Shown: positions 25,064-33,566, counted from the first letter of the stretch. The stretch: DNA of 54,966 bases from Sphingobacteriales bacterium (GCA_028288165.1 JAQBOG010000027.1:1-54966); one strand, 5' to 3'. Notes: generated from the sequence alone by a model not told the origin. Numbers and translations are program-made.

Positions 25064-25281
25064 ACACAGAGAAAAAAGGAGAAGGCACGGAGTTTCACAG
25101 AGGGTATAATGGAACTGAAAATTGTCTTAAATGATCTCTGTGGCTCTGTGTGTAAACTCCGTCAGATTTCCAGAAGTAATCGCACAGAGGAAAGGAGAGG
25201 AAAGTACAGAGGTTCACAGAGAGTTATTGCATTTTGGTAGTCAACTAAATAAACTCTGTGGCTCTCAGTGTTACCTCCGTG
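25064..25281. repeat. Two tandem inverted-repeat elements of the CACAGAG family
   Basis: The first element pairs CACAGAG...CACGGAGTTTCACAGAG (from 25064) with CTCTGTGGCTCTGTG...AACTCCGT (to 25162). The second pairs CACAGAG...GGTTCACAGAG (from 25183) with CTCTGTGGCTCTCAGTG...CCTCCGTG (to 25281). The second overlaps the 3' end of the leftward DUF5519 gene. These are BIME-like palindromic repeats; open frames within them are not genes. Confidence 0.7.
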
Positions 25282-25689
25282 AATATCCTGATATTTAAGC
25301 CATAACAGTTCCAATGCATATTTTTTATCTTCCGTCCGCTTGATATAAAAACTTATCCAACCAGATTTGGCAAATACATGATGATTACTTACCCGACCAG
25401 TTTTCAACAAAACTTCTTTGATCTTAAGAGTATAAAGCACATCTAATAAACCGTTGCTATGTATATGTCCGATTTCTGTTCCCCTATAATTGAATTGCAA
25501 GCCACCGTATTTATGGATGCTAACGTTTGTGCCTTGCCAGTTTAAAACTTCGCCTTCTATTTCATCCAACCAGTTCAATAATTTTGGCTTTGTAACAAGC
25601 ACCCAAACACGAAGTAGACTGTCGAATACGTGCGGGAACAATGGAATGTATTTCAGAAAATTTAAATAGGAGATAACAAAACTAAACAT
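25162..25689 (-). CDS. Luciferase-domain (DUF5519) protein with a repeat-derived C-terminus
   Basis: A 175-residue protein. Residues about 35-136 match the DUF5519 'luciferase domain' pattern: LNWQGTNVSIHKYGGLQFNYRG, EIGHIHSNGLLDVLYT, HHVFAKSGWISFYIK and ALELLWLKYQDI. The last 39 residues (HGGNTESHRVYLVDYQN onward) are the translation of a CACAGAG palindromic repeat, so the natural stop was apparently lost when the repeat arrived. The name is historical and no luciferase activity is implied. It is the last gene of the GbsR-headed operon, and its start abuts the preceding stop with no gap. Confidence 0.75.
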   Translation of the reverse strand: MFSFVISYLNFLKYIPLFPHVFDSLLRVWVLVTKPKLLNWLDEIEGEVLNWQGTNVSIHKYGGLQFNYRGTEIGHIHSNGLLDVLYTLKIKEVLLKTGRVSNHHVFAKSGWISFYIKRTEDKKYALELLWLKYQDIHGGNTESHRVYLVDYQNAITLCEPLYFPLLSSVRLLLEI

Positions 25690-26601
25690 CTAATTTTTTT
25701 CGCTTAACGCCTTGATGTGATCCATTACTCGTAAATGGACATTCCGGGTGATGCTCTTTGCCCAAATATCGTAGTACCAAACAGGGAATACATACAATTT
25801 ATACCAACTGTTGCCAATTACTGTAGTGGTTCCATTCCCGTTATCTTTTAGTAAAAACTGCCCACGGATAATATCTATATGCCCCATAATCTCCGGATCT
25901 TTTGGTTGCCCAATGATATCAAAAGTTAAATCGTGATTAGGGCTATAAGTAACTATTTTCTCATCAAAGATGTAGCCGTTACTAAATATACATTTCCGCC
26001 CAGCACCTTTATAATAGCCTTCAACCGTGGTAGCCATGGGTGCAGGCATTCCAGCTTGAAATAGCCAAAACTTATTTTTCTCTTTTATTTTCTCAAAAGC
26101 AACCACATTTTTCCAAACCTTTTCGGGAGGAGCGTTGATAACAATCTCGTCAGAAACCAGATTCTCATATTGATGAACAGAAAGGGAATCTGCAATAAAA
26201 AGCACAAACAGTAAGGAAAGGATACTTACATTCAGGTTTTGATTATTCTTTTTAAACATCGCCCGTCCGGTAAAAGCTCCGGTAATCATGAAACCGAAAA
26301 TGAGCGGTGATACAATCAAGAGGCATATTGCTCCTTCCTTTAATATAATTGCACTTAAACCAATGCCTATTAACGCATTTAAACAGGAAACCCAAGTCAT
26401 TCTACCTCTTGTCATGCCGAGCTCTTTCCAGCTCCATGCACAGATTACTCCCATAACAAAGGGTACGATCACGAATTCAGAAAAAATTAGTACGCCTTGT
26501 TTCTCTGCAAAATGCTTCGTAATGCCAATGATAGCAAAGGCAAAAATGTTTGAAAGGATAAACCCTTTTGCTACTTCAAATTCGTAAATATCTTTTTTCA
26601 T
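25690..26601 (-). CDS. Membrane protein with C-terminal SRPBCC domain
   Basis: A 303-residue protein. The first half has about five membrane helices (FILSNIFAFAIIGI, FVIVPFVMGVICAW, MTWVSCLNALIGIGLSAIIL, CLLIVSPLIFGFMI and NVSILSLLFVLFI). Residues about 150-300 form an SRPBCC/START-like lipid- or ligand-binding domain starting DEIVINAPPEKVWKNVV, the family's usual opening. The ligand is unknown. It sits in an operon with a second SRPBCC protein (27118), which suggests joint handling of a hydrophobic compound or membrane lipid. Confidence 0.75.
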   Translation of the reverse strand: MKKDIYEFEVAKGFILSNIFAFAIIGITKHFAEKQGVLIFSEFVIVPFVMGVICAWSWKELGMTRGRMTWVSCLNALIGIGLSAIILKEGAICLLIVSPLIFGFMITGAFTGRAMFKKNNQNLNVSILSLLFVLFIADSLSVHQYENLVSDEIVINAPPEKVWKNVVAFEKIKEKNKFWLFQAGMPAPMATTVEGYYKGAGRKCIFSNGYIFDEKIVTYSPNHDLTFDIIGQPKDPEIMGHIDIIRGQFLLKDNGNGTTTVIGNSWYKLYVFPVWYYDIWAKSITRNVHLRVMDHIKALSEKN

Positions 26602-26604
26602 AAT

Positions 26605-27099
26605 CTATTGTTTATCAGCTTGTAAAATTTCTAATTGCTTAATCTTTTTATAGCATACGTAAAGTGGGAGAATTCCTATCAATCCGAAAGAGCAATCAAT
26701 TAATTGCCAAAAGAACGGAATATGCCTGATTGGGCCAGCGATGAAAGCGAGCGGAAATACCATTAAGCAAGCAATCATTCCGAATTGAATTAACCAAATG
26801 TTCCTAACGGGATCTCGTAACGGGCCAATAAAAGCAGTGGCAATTACAATATGAGCAAACGCTAACCAATCTGTACCGTACGCCAAGTATGGAAAGTTGT
26901 CATTAGTGGTTTTAACTGCATGATAAATGGTGCTAAACCATTGTTGCATGGTAACTGGGAAAACATCCAAATGATTCATGGCAATTTGTAGCTGGCTTTC
27001 TATCGGGAAAGCCGTAATGCCGCTTAAAATTAAAGCGACAATGAAAAATATTATCCAGCGTTTGATCTTAGTTTTTAGTTTTTCTTGTGGAGTTTTCAT
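26605..27099 (-). CDS. Small membrane protein of the GbsR operon
   Basis: A 164-residue integral membrane protein of no named family. Predicted helices lie near residues 14-32 (WIIFFIVALILSGITAF), 75-95 (LAFAHIVIATAFIGPLR), 100-120 and 125-148. A soluble loop carries the aromatic segment QQWFSTIYHAVKTTNDNFPYLAYGTDW. It lies 4 nt before the membrane SRPBCC gene and 18 nt after the soluble SRPBCC gene, so it is clearly part of the operon. No function can be given. Confidence 0.7.
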   Translation of the reverse strand: MKTPQEKLKTKIKRWIIFFIVALILSGITAFPIESQLQIAMNHLDVFPVTMQQWFSTIYHAVKTTNDNFPYLAYGTDWLAFAHIVIATAFIGPLRDPVRNIWLIQFGMIACLMVFPLAFIAGPIRHIPFFWQLIDCSFGLIGILPLYVCYKKIKQLEILQADKQ

Positions 27100-27117
27100 G
27101 CTGATTCTAATTAGTTT

Positions 27118-27579
27118 CTATCTATTATAGGTATTTTCGGCACTCTGCTTAATTACTTGATTCCGCTTTTCTATTAAATTCAACATATACTTGGTGAGCA
27201 CCAGTTCATTTACTAATTTCCCTAAAACCCCGAAAGGCGACTCAAATTGAAAATGATCAGTCATCAAGGTGTAACCCTCCTTTTGCTCAAAAACATGTTG
27301 GTGAAACATAGATTTGAAAGGCCCTCTTACCATTACATCAGAAAACAATTTGGGAAATTCACAGGCGGTGATTTTGCTGGTAAGCTTCGTAACGATCCCA
27401 AAATGCTTCGCCTTCCAGGTTACGGCTTCACCTAGATTGATTAACCCGCTTTTAACTCCAGCCACGGCTGTTTCGTTGGTGTGTTTCATGGTTTCTAAAT
27501 GTAAATCGATACTTCTGGCCAGGTCAAAGCAAATTTCGATGGGGGCTTCGATATGGGTATAGAGGGTGAATTGTGGCAT
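27118..27579 (-). CDS. Soluble SRPBCC-fold ligand-binding protein
   Basis: A 153-residue protein of the SRPBCC (START/Bet v1-like) superfamily. The N-terminus FTLYTHIEAPIEICFDLARSIDLHLE is the typical first strand and helix. LGEAVTWKAKHFG, MVRGPFKSMFHQHVF and DHFQFESPFGVLGKLVNE form the remaining strands and final helix. It binds a hydrophobic ligand by family analogy; none is known. It overlaps neither neighbour and is 11 nt from the epimerase gene, an arrangement often seen with TIGR01777 proteins. Confidence 0.8.
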   Translation of the reverse strand: MPQFTLYTHIEAPIEICFDLARSIDLHLETMKHTNETAVAGVKSGLINLGEAVTWKAKHFGIVTKLTSKITACEFPKLFSDVMVRGPFKSMFHQHVFEQKEGYTLMTDHFQFESPFGVLGKLVNELVLTKYMLNLIEKRNQVIKQSAENTYNR

Positions 27580-27590
27580 ATCCTTTTAAT

Positions 27591-28517
27591 CTAAACTCGT
27601 ATACTCAAAATATCCTTAACCGCATGATCAGCCTTTGTAAACAGGAATGTATAACCACTATCCAACAAGCGTTTCGGCAATACCCACCTACTCTTGAAAA
27701 TCAACTCGGGTTCTGTTTGAATGATCAAGGCACCTAGTTCTATTAACCACATTGGAGAAGGCAAACCAAATGGAGCTCCATAGGCTATACGAATACTTCT
27801 CATTAAATCCGCATTTTTTGTTGGCTCTGGTGCTGTACAATTAATAATTCCGTTCAATTCTTCGTTTTGCAAGAGCCATTCGGTGCACTTTGCTGCGTCT
27901 TGTTCGTGTACCCAAGAAACATATTGTTGTCCATCACCCTGCCTTCCGCCTAATCCGAATTTTACAAGGTTTAGCAACCTAGGAAAAACAGCTCCATGGC
28001 GACCAAGTACAATTCCCATCCTTAAAGCGATTTTCCGAGTAGCCGGAGTATTTCTTTGAAAGAATGCTTCTTCCCACTTGCAACAAACATCAATAGAAAA
28101 CCCGTATCCAATTTCTCCATTATCTTCGTCTTGAGGCTGATCTTCCGCATGGCGATAAATGGTTGCTGATGTAATATTGATCCAAAGTTTTGGTGGTTCA
28201 TTCAATCCTTCAATTACTTTTCCAAGAAGTTTAGTAGGGATAACCCTTGAGTTGATGATTTCCGCTTGATTCGCTTTCGTGTATCGGCAATTCACATTTT
28301 TACCGCATAGATTAATGAGCAAATCTGCACCACATAAGCTATTCACCCAATCACCTTCTGTCTTTCCATCCCAAACTAATGTCTTTATATTTCCATCAGT
28401 TTCCTTGAGCGTCCGGGCTAAAATGATCACTTCATCAGCCAAATTGCGGTAGTAAGCAGCCAAAACACCTCCAAGATAACCGTTGCCACCTGCGAGTATT
28501 ATTTTTTTGTATTTCAT
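27591..28517 (-). CDS. TIGR01777 family NAD(P)-dependent epimerase
   Basis: A 308-residue extended short-chain dehydrogenase-like protein. The dinucleotide-binding loop is GGNGYLGG at residues 10-17 after the first strand KKIILAG. Further family blocks are LINLCGKNVNCRYT, INSRVIPTKLLG, ATIYRH, LRMGIVLGRHGAVFPRL, QYVSWVHEQDAAKC and a C-terminal DUF1731-like tail. Members such as E. coli YfcH have no assigned substrate. It follows the DUF393 gene by 1 nt. The pairing with DUF393, SRPBCC proteins and GbsR is recurrent in Bacteroidota. Confidence 0.88.
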   Translation of the reverse strand: MKYKKIILAGGNGYLGGVLAAYYRNLADEVIILARTLKETDGNIKTLVWDGKTEGDWVNSLCGADLLINLCGKNVNCRYTKANQAEIINSRVIPTKLLGKVIEGLNEPPKLWINITSATIYRHAEDQPQDEDNGEIGYGFSIDVCCKWEEAFFQRNTPATRKIALRMGIVLGRHGAVFPRLLNLVKFGLGGRQGDGQQYVSWVHEQDAAKCTEWLLQNEELNGIINCTAPEPTKNADLMRSIRIAYGAPFGLPSPMWLIELGALIIQTEPELIFKSRWVLPKRLLDSGYTFLFTKADHAVKDILSIRV

Positions 28518-28518
28518 G

Positions 28519-29343
28519 TTACCTGAATAAAAGTATAATTATTAGTACAACGATTCGATAAATCACCCAGCTGGCGGTCAAGGTCCAACCTAATTTCAAG
28601 AGTTTGCTTCTGCGGATATGCTCTAAAAACATGAATCCGGCAACCATCATAAACCAAGCGGCATAAAAGAGCGGATGTAAATTAATCCAATTAGTGATCA
28701 GCAGAACCGGAAATAAAAGTAAAGCCCCGGCAAAAGAAATCGTCATTATGTTGCCAAGGTAATCCCATCGTTTGCGCTTGTCTATAAACTGTATTACAAT
28801 GCCTTGGAAGAAAATTTGTCCGCTGCATATTAAATACTCCCGATACGCATGGTTTGGAGGTAAAAGCCCATCCAGCAACTTAGCATAACCAGAAAGTATG
28901 TAAGCGATGATTACCCAGGTGAAAATTAAATAGGCAATGCGATAATTTAATTTAAAAGTAGGTTGTAGTTGAAACGGGTCGCTGGTTAATGGCGGAGGTA
29001 TAATAACTCGCCTGTTATAAGCAATAAACGCATATACTTTAGTCATCAACCAAACAAAAGGCTTAAAATCAAAAAGGAATTTGAATGCTGGTATGGCTAC
29101 TGCAAACACTTTAAACAGACTTTCGATGCCATAACTAACTTCCCCAGTTTCCTGATTTACCAAAGCAATTTCATTTGCGGCTCGTTGCCTGTCAAGCATT
29201 GGGCAGGTTTGTTCTTGAAAATCCTGATAAGCGGCTCTGCCATTAACCTCAAGTAAGCCGGTATTTACAAATGCTTTAGTATACATCCGGCACATCGGAC
29301 ATTCAGCATCGAATAAAATGAGGTGGTTTTTTAGGGTTTCCAT
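28519..29343 (-). CDS. DCC-family (DUF393) thiol-disulfide oxidoreductase-like membrane protein
   Basis: A 274-residue protein. Residues 1-120 form the DUF393/DCC domain with a CxxC motif at C15 and C18 (FDAECPMCRMYTK) and a later VNQETGEVSYGIES segment. From residue about 130 onward there are five membrane helices (IAYLIFTWVIIAYILSGYA and others). The fusion suggests redox chemistry at the membrane face. Substrate and partner are unknown. It is the first structural gene after the regulator, and an operator palindrome sits 12-29 nt upstream of its ATG at 29343. Confidence 0.82.
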   Translation of the reverse strand: METLKNHLILFDAECPMCRMYTKAFVNTGLLEVNGRAAYQDFQEQTCPMLDRQRAANEIALVNQETGEVSYGIESLFKVFAVAIPAFKFLFDFKPFVWLMTKVYAFIAYNRRVIIPPPLTSDPFQLQPTFKLNYRIAYLIFTWVIIAYILSGYAKLLDGLLPPNHAYREYLICSGQIFFQGIVIQFIDKRKRWDYLGNIMTISFAGALLLFPVLLITNWINLHPLFYAAWFMMVAGFMFLEHIRRSKLLKLGWTLTASWVIYRIVVLIIILLFR

Positions 29344-29354
29344 GATTATTGAAT

Positions 29355-29372
29355 TTTCAGTAAAAATTGAAA
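29355..29372. promoter_or_regulatory. GbsR-type operator before the DUF393 gene
   Basis: TTTCA-N8-TGAAA at 29355-29372, the same half-sites and spacing as the palindrome upstream of gbsR. It starts 12 nt before the ATG at 29343 (on the minus strand) and overlaps a TATCTTTC -7-like sequence. Confidence 0.6.
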
Positions 29373-29391
29373 GATACAGGCTAAAAAAATC

Positions 29392-29898
29392 TTATTTAAA
29401 GATTTTAAAAATTGAACCCCAAAACCAATTTTCTTCTGCTTTAAGCATGGTATCCAAAGTTTTATCTACGTTTTTAGCTAGCTTGTTGATGTCGGTTACA
29501 GATTTATTGAAAGTGATAAATTCAGGATTGGTAGCATCCCCTTCTACTTTTGATAACTCATCTAGTATTTTCAAAACAGGATCCAATTCGCGTTTTCTGC
29601 GTTCTTTAGCTACTTGTCTGGCAATGTTCCAAGTATCTTTCTCTGCATAAAAGTATTCCTTCCGTTCGCCTGCCCGGTGCTGCTTCTCTATCAATCCCCA
29701 ATTTATTAGGTCTCTTAAAGTCATGTTTGCGTTACCCCTTGAAATGCTTAATGTTTCCATGATTTCTTCGGTTGTTAATGCTTCCGCGGATATTAATAAC
29801 AAAGCGTGCACTTGAGCCATTGTACGGTTTATCCCCCACTCAGATCCCAGTTTCCCCCACGCTTCAATGAATTTTTGTTTTGCTTCTGCCAATTCCAT
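29392..29898 (-). CDS. GbsR/MarR-family transcriptional regulator
   Basis: A 168-residue DNA-binding protein. The winged helix includes WGINRTMAQVHALLLIS, LTTEEIMETLSISRGNANMTLRDLINWGLI and the wing HRAGERKEYFYAE. A C-terminal helical region (LDPVLKILDELSKVEG onward) would dimerise. GbsR-type proteins sense choline in Bacillus, but Bacteroidota members have no known ligand. I chose ATG 29898 over a TTG two codons upstream, which lies in the -7 box. It heads a seven-gene leftward operon ending at 25162. Two palindromes with identical architecture suggest that it represses both itself and the structural genes. Confidence 0.88.
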   Translation of the reverse strand: MELAEAKQKFIEAWGKLGSEWGINRTMAQVHALLLISAEALTTEEIMETLSISRGNANMTLRDLINWGLIEKQHRAGERKEYFYAEKDTWNIARQVAKERRKRELDPVLKILDELSKVEGDATNPEFITFNKSVTDINKLAKNVDKTLDTMLKAEENWFWGSIFKIFK

Positions 29899-29901
29899 GA
29901 A

Positions 29902-29946
29902 CAAATATACAAAACTTATTAAACTTTCAAAATTTATTGAAAGTTT
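29902..29946 (-). promoter_or_regulatory. gbsR promoter with overlapping palindromic operator
   Basis: On the minus strand the order is TTTG, an 18-nt spacer, then TATATTTG (29909-29902), a textbook Bacteroidota promoter. The palindrome TTTCA-N8-TGAAA (29925-29942), extended to matching arms at 29921-29946, covers the -33 element. The ATG at 29898 is only three bases past the -7 box, implying a leaderless or nearly leaderless message. Confidence 0.7.
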
Positions 29947-30034
29947 ATTTATTTGAACTTTTTGTTGAAGTCCCTAATTTTTTGTCCAATTCTTGATATA
30001 AGATACCATCATCCCATCCTATAAAAAACAAGTC

Positions 30035-30655
30035 ATGGAAAACAACGAATTCAATAATGCAGTGCCGGAACAAACCAAAGGTGCAAAGACAGATACAAGT
30101 GCATCCATTAAATTGGATACCGACGAAGAAGCATCAAACCATTATCGCATAGCTAAAAACAAACTTTTGAATATTTCAAGATGGCATATGTATGCAGGAA
30201 CTGGAACAGCAGATTTCCAGTTAACAGATAACGATGGCAATGCTGTTTCCCGATTAGCTCAAGAAAGCGACCATTTTCGAATTAATATTCCTGGACCAGG
30301 TTCTAAAACCGGCGATGGCTTCGATTGGGTACAAATCCAGAAAATTAAAGAAGAAACAGGTATGGATAGCGAACAGATCTCTGTTATCGTTCAACCGGCA
30401 ACAAATCCCAATAATGCAAGCCCTGATACTGCACACTTTTTTAAGGAAGACGCTAGCAGTACTTTCATTGTTCGCCGAGAAGGCAAAACTGTATTTGCCG
30501 AAGTTCATGGCCGAAACGAACAGCCGAATACAGAGGCGGAAAGCTTGATTGACAAAGTCCGAAATGTAGTTGTAGCTGCAGGTGCGATGTTTGGCTTTTC
30601 GAAAGTTCAATGGAAATCGTTAGTTGAAGGATTTGTAGATCAGAAGATTACTTAA
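30035..30655 (+). CDS. Conserved hypothetical protein, soluble
   Basis: A 206-residue protein I cannot assign. The first 30 residues are polar and probably disordered (ENNEFNNAVPEQTKGAK). The middle forms a beta-rich region (RWHMYAGTGTADFQLTDND, DHFRINIPGPGSKTGDGFDWVQIQKI) with a pattern reminiscent of a small beta-barrel. The C-terminus is a hydrophobic helix followed by KVQWKSLVEGFVDQKIT. There is no signal peptide or membrane anchor. It stands alone, divergent from the gbsR promoter region, and may share regulation with it; nothing proves this. Confidence 0.65.
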   Translation: MENNEFNNAVPEQTKGAKTDTSASIKLDTDEEASNHYRIAKNKLLNISRWHMYAGTGTADFQLTDNDGNAVSRLAQESDHFRINIPGPGSKTGDGFDWVQIQKIKEETGMDSEQISVIVQPATNPNNASPDTAHFFKEDASSTFIVRREGKTVFAEVHGRNEQPNTEAESLIDKVRNVVVAAGAMFGFSKVQWKSLVEGFVDQKIT

Positions 30656-30740
30656 TAAACGGTGTAAATATAAAATGTGATAGTTATGAACAGCAGGCTT
30701 TAGAAAGACGGCAATTACAAGAAATCGGAGTACCGTGTAA

Positions 30741-31122
30741 TTAGGCACGGTTCGGCTTTGCTTTGTTTTGAAAGCGGATATAAACCGCAGCAATAATAGC
30801 AGATAAAAATCCGATGCCGGTGAACAAATCAATTATATCCGCATTTATATCTTTCCCAGTAATTTGATCAGCAAAGTATTTTATGAACGATGCGGGTAAG
30901 TTATGCTCACCTAGCTTCTCTTTAATCTGCCATTGCCAATCTGTAATGGGGGCAGTATCCTATTCCAAACCAAATGCCTAATAAAAACCAGCAACAGAGT
31001 GTCATACAAACAACTATCAGATGCAATTTTCTGGTTCTTGGCCAAATCCATCCCAATAAATTAAATAGTATAATTAAGATGTGTAAGAAAGTAAAGAAGT
31101 AATCTGCAATTTGATAAAGCAT
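30741..31122 (-). pseudogene. DUF2784-like membrane protein with a frameshift
   Basis: The leftward frame starting at 31122 encodes MLYQIADYFFTFLHILIILF, LLGWIWPRTRKLHLIVV and WFLLGIWFGIGYCP, a good DUF2784-type membrane protein, but stops at 66 residues. The break is at a run of five G (plus strand 30948-30952). Removing one base restores ITDWQWQIKEKLGE, SFIKYFADQITGKDINADII and a last helix FTGIGFLSAIIAAVYIRFQ, ending at 30741 for about 126 residues. It is either a real one-base insertion or a sequencing error in a homopolymer. Function of the family is unknown. Confidence 0.7.
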
Positions 31123-31213
31123 TCAGCGTTTTGAAACTTGATAAGTGACTAACAATATCAGCATTCTTTGGCAGTCTTCTTGACATTTCGATTAATAACC
31201 TACTTTTGCCTAT

Positions 31214-31852
31214 ATGATCCATGTAAAAACATTTGTCTGTAATCCGTATCAGGAAAATACTTATTTATTATACGATGAAACTTTAGAATGCGTCATCATA
31301 GATCCGGGTATGTACACTGGTGATGAGCAAAATGCGGTACTAAAATTTATTGCAGAAAATAAGCTGAAACCCGTATTGCTGTTGAACACACATTGCCACA
31401 TCGATCATGTTTTAGGAAACAAATTTGTGTTTGATACTTACGGATTACTGCCGCAGTTTCATGAAGGCGAAACGTACGTGTTAAATGCTGTGGTTGCTTA
31501 CGCTCCTCAAATGGGTTTCCGATATGAGGTATCGCCATTACCGGAAGTGTATTTACCAGAAACAGGAACCATTACTTTTGGTAACAGCGAATTGGAATTA
31601 ATATTTGCCCCTGGTCATTCACCTGCTCATTTATGCTTTTATAGCAAAGCTGATGAATTTTTAATAGGCGGAGATGTGCTATTTTACAACAGTATTGGGC
31701 GCACCGATCTCCCGGGAGGCAATCATTCTCAATTGATTAAAAACATCCGAGAAAAGCTTTTTATACTTCCTGATCATGTAAAAGTTTATCCTGGCCATGG
31801 GCAGCCAACCACCATTGGTTTTGAGAAACAAAGTAATCCATTTTTAATTTAA
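31214..31852 (+). CDS. MBL-fold metallo-hydrolase (glyoxalase II-like)
   Basis: A 212-residue soluble hydrolase. The metal-binding THxHxDH motif lies at H60, H62, D64 and H65 (NTHCHIDHVLGN), followed by FAPGHSPAHLCFY, GGDVLFYNSIGRTDLPGG and VYPGHGQPTTIG, supplying the remaining ligands. Relatives include hydroxyacylglutathione hydrolase-like enzymes and persulphide dioxygenases; the exact substrate is undetermined. It ends 17 nt before the permease gene on the same strand, so the two are probably co-transcribed. Confidence 0.9.
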   Translation: MIHVKTFVCNPYQENTYLLYDETLECVIIDPGMYTGDEQNAVLKFIAENKLKPVLLLNTHCHIDHVLGNKFVFDTYGLLPQFHEGETYVLNAVVAYAPQMGFRYEVSPLPEVYLPETGTITFGNSELELIFAPGHSPAHLCFYSKADEFLIGGDVLFYNSIGRTDLPGGNHSQLIKNIREKLFILPDHVKVYPGHGQPTTIGFEKQSNPFLI

Positions 31853-31869
31853 TCTTCAGCGCCAAAAAC

Positions 31870-33096
31870 TTGGATATCTCACTCTACATAGCCAAACGCT
31901 ATTTATTTTCTAAAAAATCTGTTAGCGCAATAAATATTGTTTCAGGTATTTCTATGTTAGGAGTTTTTGTAGGAAGTGCCGCACTTATCATCATACTTTC
32001 AGTCTTTAACGGCTTTGAAACGCTGATTTTATCCATGTACAATACGTTTACACCAGAACTGCGTATTGAGCCTGCTACCGGGAAAACCTTCGATCCAAAT
32101 ACTGGTGCTTTTAAGACCTTAAAAACAGATAAAAATGTAGCCAGCTTTGCGGAAATTTTGCAGGAAAAAGCACTTCTTAGATACGGCACCTCCCAATTTA
32201 TTGGTACTGTAAAAGGAGTTACCGCTAATTATGCCAATTATAAAAATCTAGATAGTACGGTGCTGCAAGGATCTTTCACTTTAAACAAAGGGGATGAAAG
32301 TTTTGCTGTGATCGGTTCGGCGGTTCAAAACTATCTCTCGATAAATATCAATGACGAATTTAGAGATATCGAGATCTACTCGCCCAAAAAAGGAGTCAAG
32401 AGTTCTTTAAATCCAGCTGAAGAATTTAGCATCAAATCCATCCATCCGCATGGTGTATTTGCCGCACAACAACAATTTGACGACTTAGTAATAGTTCCGC
32501 TTGAATTTGCTCGTTCCTTGTTAAATGAGGACAAAGAAGTTTCCTTTATCGAATTAAACCTTGCTGAAGGAGTTTCTATTAATGACTTTCAATCAAAACT
32601 AAAAAAGGACTTAGGAAATGCCTTTCTAGTTAAAAACCGCAGTCAGCAAAATGAGTTGTTGTATAAAATATTAAATTCAGAGAAGTGGGCAATTTTTCTG
32701 ATTCTCACATTTGTATTAATCATTGCCATTTTTAACATTATTGGCTCGCTAACCATGTTGGTGATTGACAAGAAAAAAGACATCGCCATCTTAAGCAGTT
32801 TGGGCGCTGACAGAAGTTTAATTAGAAATATTTTCTTTTCTGAAGGCATGATGATATCGCTAATAGGTTGTGTATTCGGTATGCTGGTTGGTTTTATATT
32901 CTGTATTCTACAACAAAAACTAGGTTTCATAAAAATGGGAGCCGAGAATTTGATTACAAACGCCTATCCAATTACCATACAATGGACCGATTCATTTTTA
33001 GTATTTGGTACGGTAGTAGTGATTTCGGTGATGGCGTCCTTTATCGCATCGCACTTAAGTGTTAAACAAGCGCAGGATCTGAAAGGATCTTTATAA
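31870..33096 (+). CDS. LolC/LolE-type FtsX-family ABC transporter permease
   Basis: A 408-residue permease with four membrane helices in the MacB/LolC layout. The N-terminal helix follows LYIAKRYLFSKKSVSAINIVSGIS, a periplasmic domain covers about residues 50-265, and three C-terminal helices carry IFNIIGSLTMLVIDKKKDIAIL, the coupling-helix signature of the FtsX family. In Gram-negatives LolCE with LolD releases lipoproteins from the inner membrane. No ATPase gene is adjacent, so the partner must lie elsewhere. The start is TTG at 31870, which fits family N-termini; no in-frame ATG is close. Confidence 0.85.
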   Translation: MDISLYIAKRYLFSKKSVSAINIVSGISMLGVFVGSAALIIILSVFNGFETLILSMYNTFTPELRIEPATGKTFDPNTGAFKTLKTDKNVASFAEILQEKALLRYGTSQFIGTVKGVTANYANYKNLDSTVLQGSFTLNKGDESFAVIGSAVQNYLSININDEFRDIEIYSPKKGVKSSLNPAEEFSIKSIHPHGVFAAQQQFDDLVIVPLEFARSLLNEDKEVSFIELNLAEGVSINDFQSKLKKDLGNAFLVKNRSQQNELLYKILNSEKWAIFLILTFVLIIAIFNIIGSLTMLVIDKKKDIAILSSLGADRSLIRNIFFSEGMMISLIGCVFGMLVGFIFCILQQKLGFIKMGAENLITNAYPITIQWTDSFLVFGTVVVISVMASFIASHLSVKQAQDLKGSL

Positions 33097-33461
33097 AAAC
33101 TTTAATTAATCGCTGGCTTTATCTTCAACATTTTCTTAATAAGTTAAAAAAGGTCTTAGAAAATCCTATAACTAATTGTAAAAACAATTAGATAAATGGC
33201 TCTAAAACAGGGAGTTTTCGCTATAATTAATTCTCTGGTCGTTTCCGCGATAAAATAAAGTTATTTTTTTTCGATGCACGCAACTTTTTACATCTACGTA
33301 CGTTTAAATCACCATGTTTTAAACCTATGATGTAAATCATCGGATAATAGCTATATTTTTATTTGCTTCTTAGCTCTCAACTAAGTGATAAAAATACCCC
33401 TATTATAAATACTTAAAACACTTAAGATACCCAAACGCCAACTTTAACGTACAAATTTTCA
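33097..33461. other. Intergenic region after the permease gene
   Basis: About 365 bp of AT-rich DNA with no gene. CTAATTGT (33172-33179) and ACAATTAG (33184-33191) form an 8-bp stem with a 4-nt loop, possibly a weak terminator for the permease transcript, though no clear T-run follows. I see no recognisable riboswitch. Confidence 0.35.
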
Positions 33462-33566
33462 ATGAACAGTTCATCTGTAAAAGCCGCAATTAACTATTTA
33501 ACGCTAGTTACTCTCATTTATATAGTAGTAGCTGTAATGTACAAGGTATTTGAGTGGATCATTTAA
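33462..33566 (+). CDS. 34-residue single-span membrane peptide
   Basis: The frame ATG at 33462 to TAA at 33564-33566 encodes MNSSSVKAAI then NYLTLVTLIYIVVAVMYKVF then EWII. The hydrophobic stretch at about residues 11-29 is a convincing membrane span with small polar ends. It is followed 27 bp later by a perfect 12-bp inverted repeat that would end a short transcript. No homologue is known to me. The good fit of span and terminator makes it a plausible tiny gene, but a chance frame remains possible. Confidence 0.45.
   Translation: MNSSSVKAAINYLTLVTLIYIVVAVMYKVFEWII

Noticed and set aside
25049..25240. 63-codon open frame within the CACAGAG elements
   Set aside because: Pure repeat translation with no domain.
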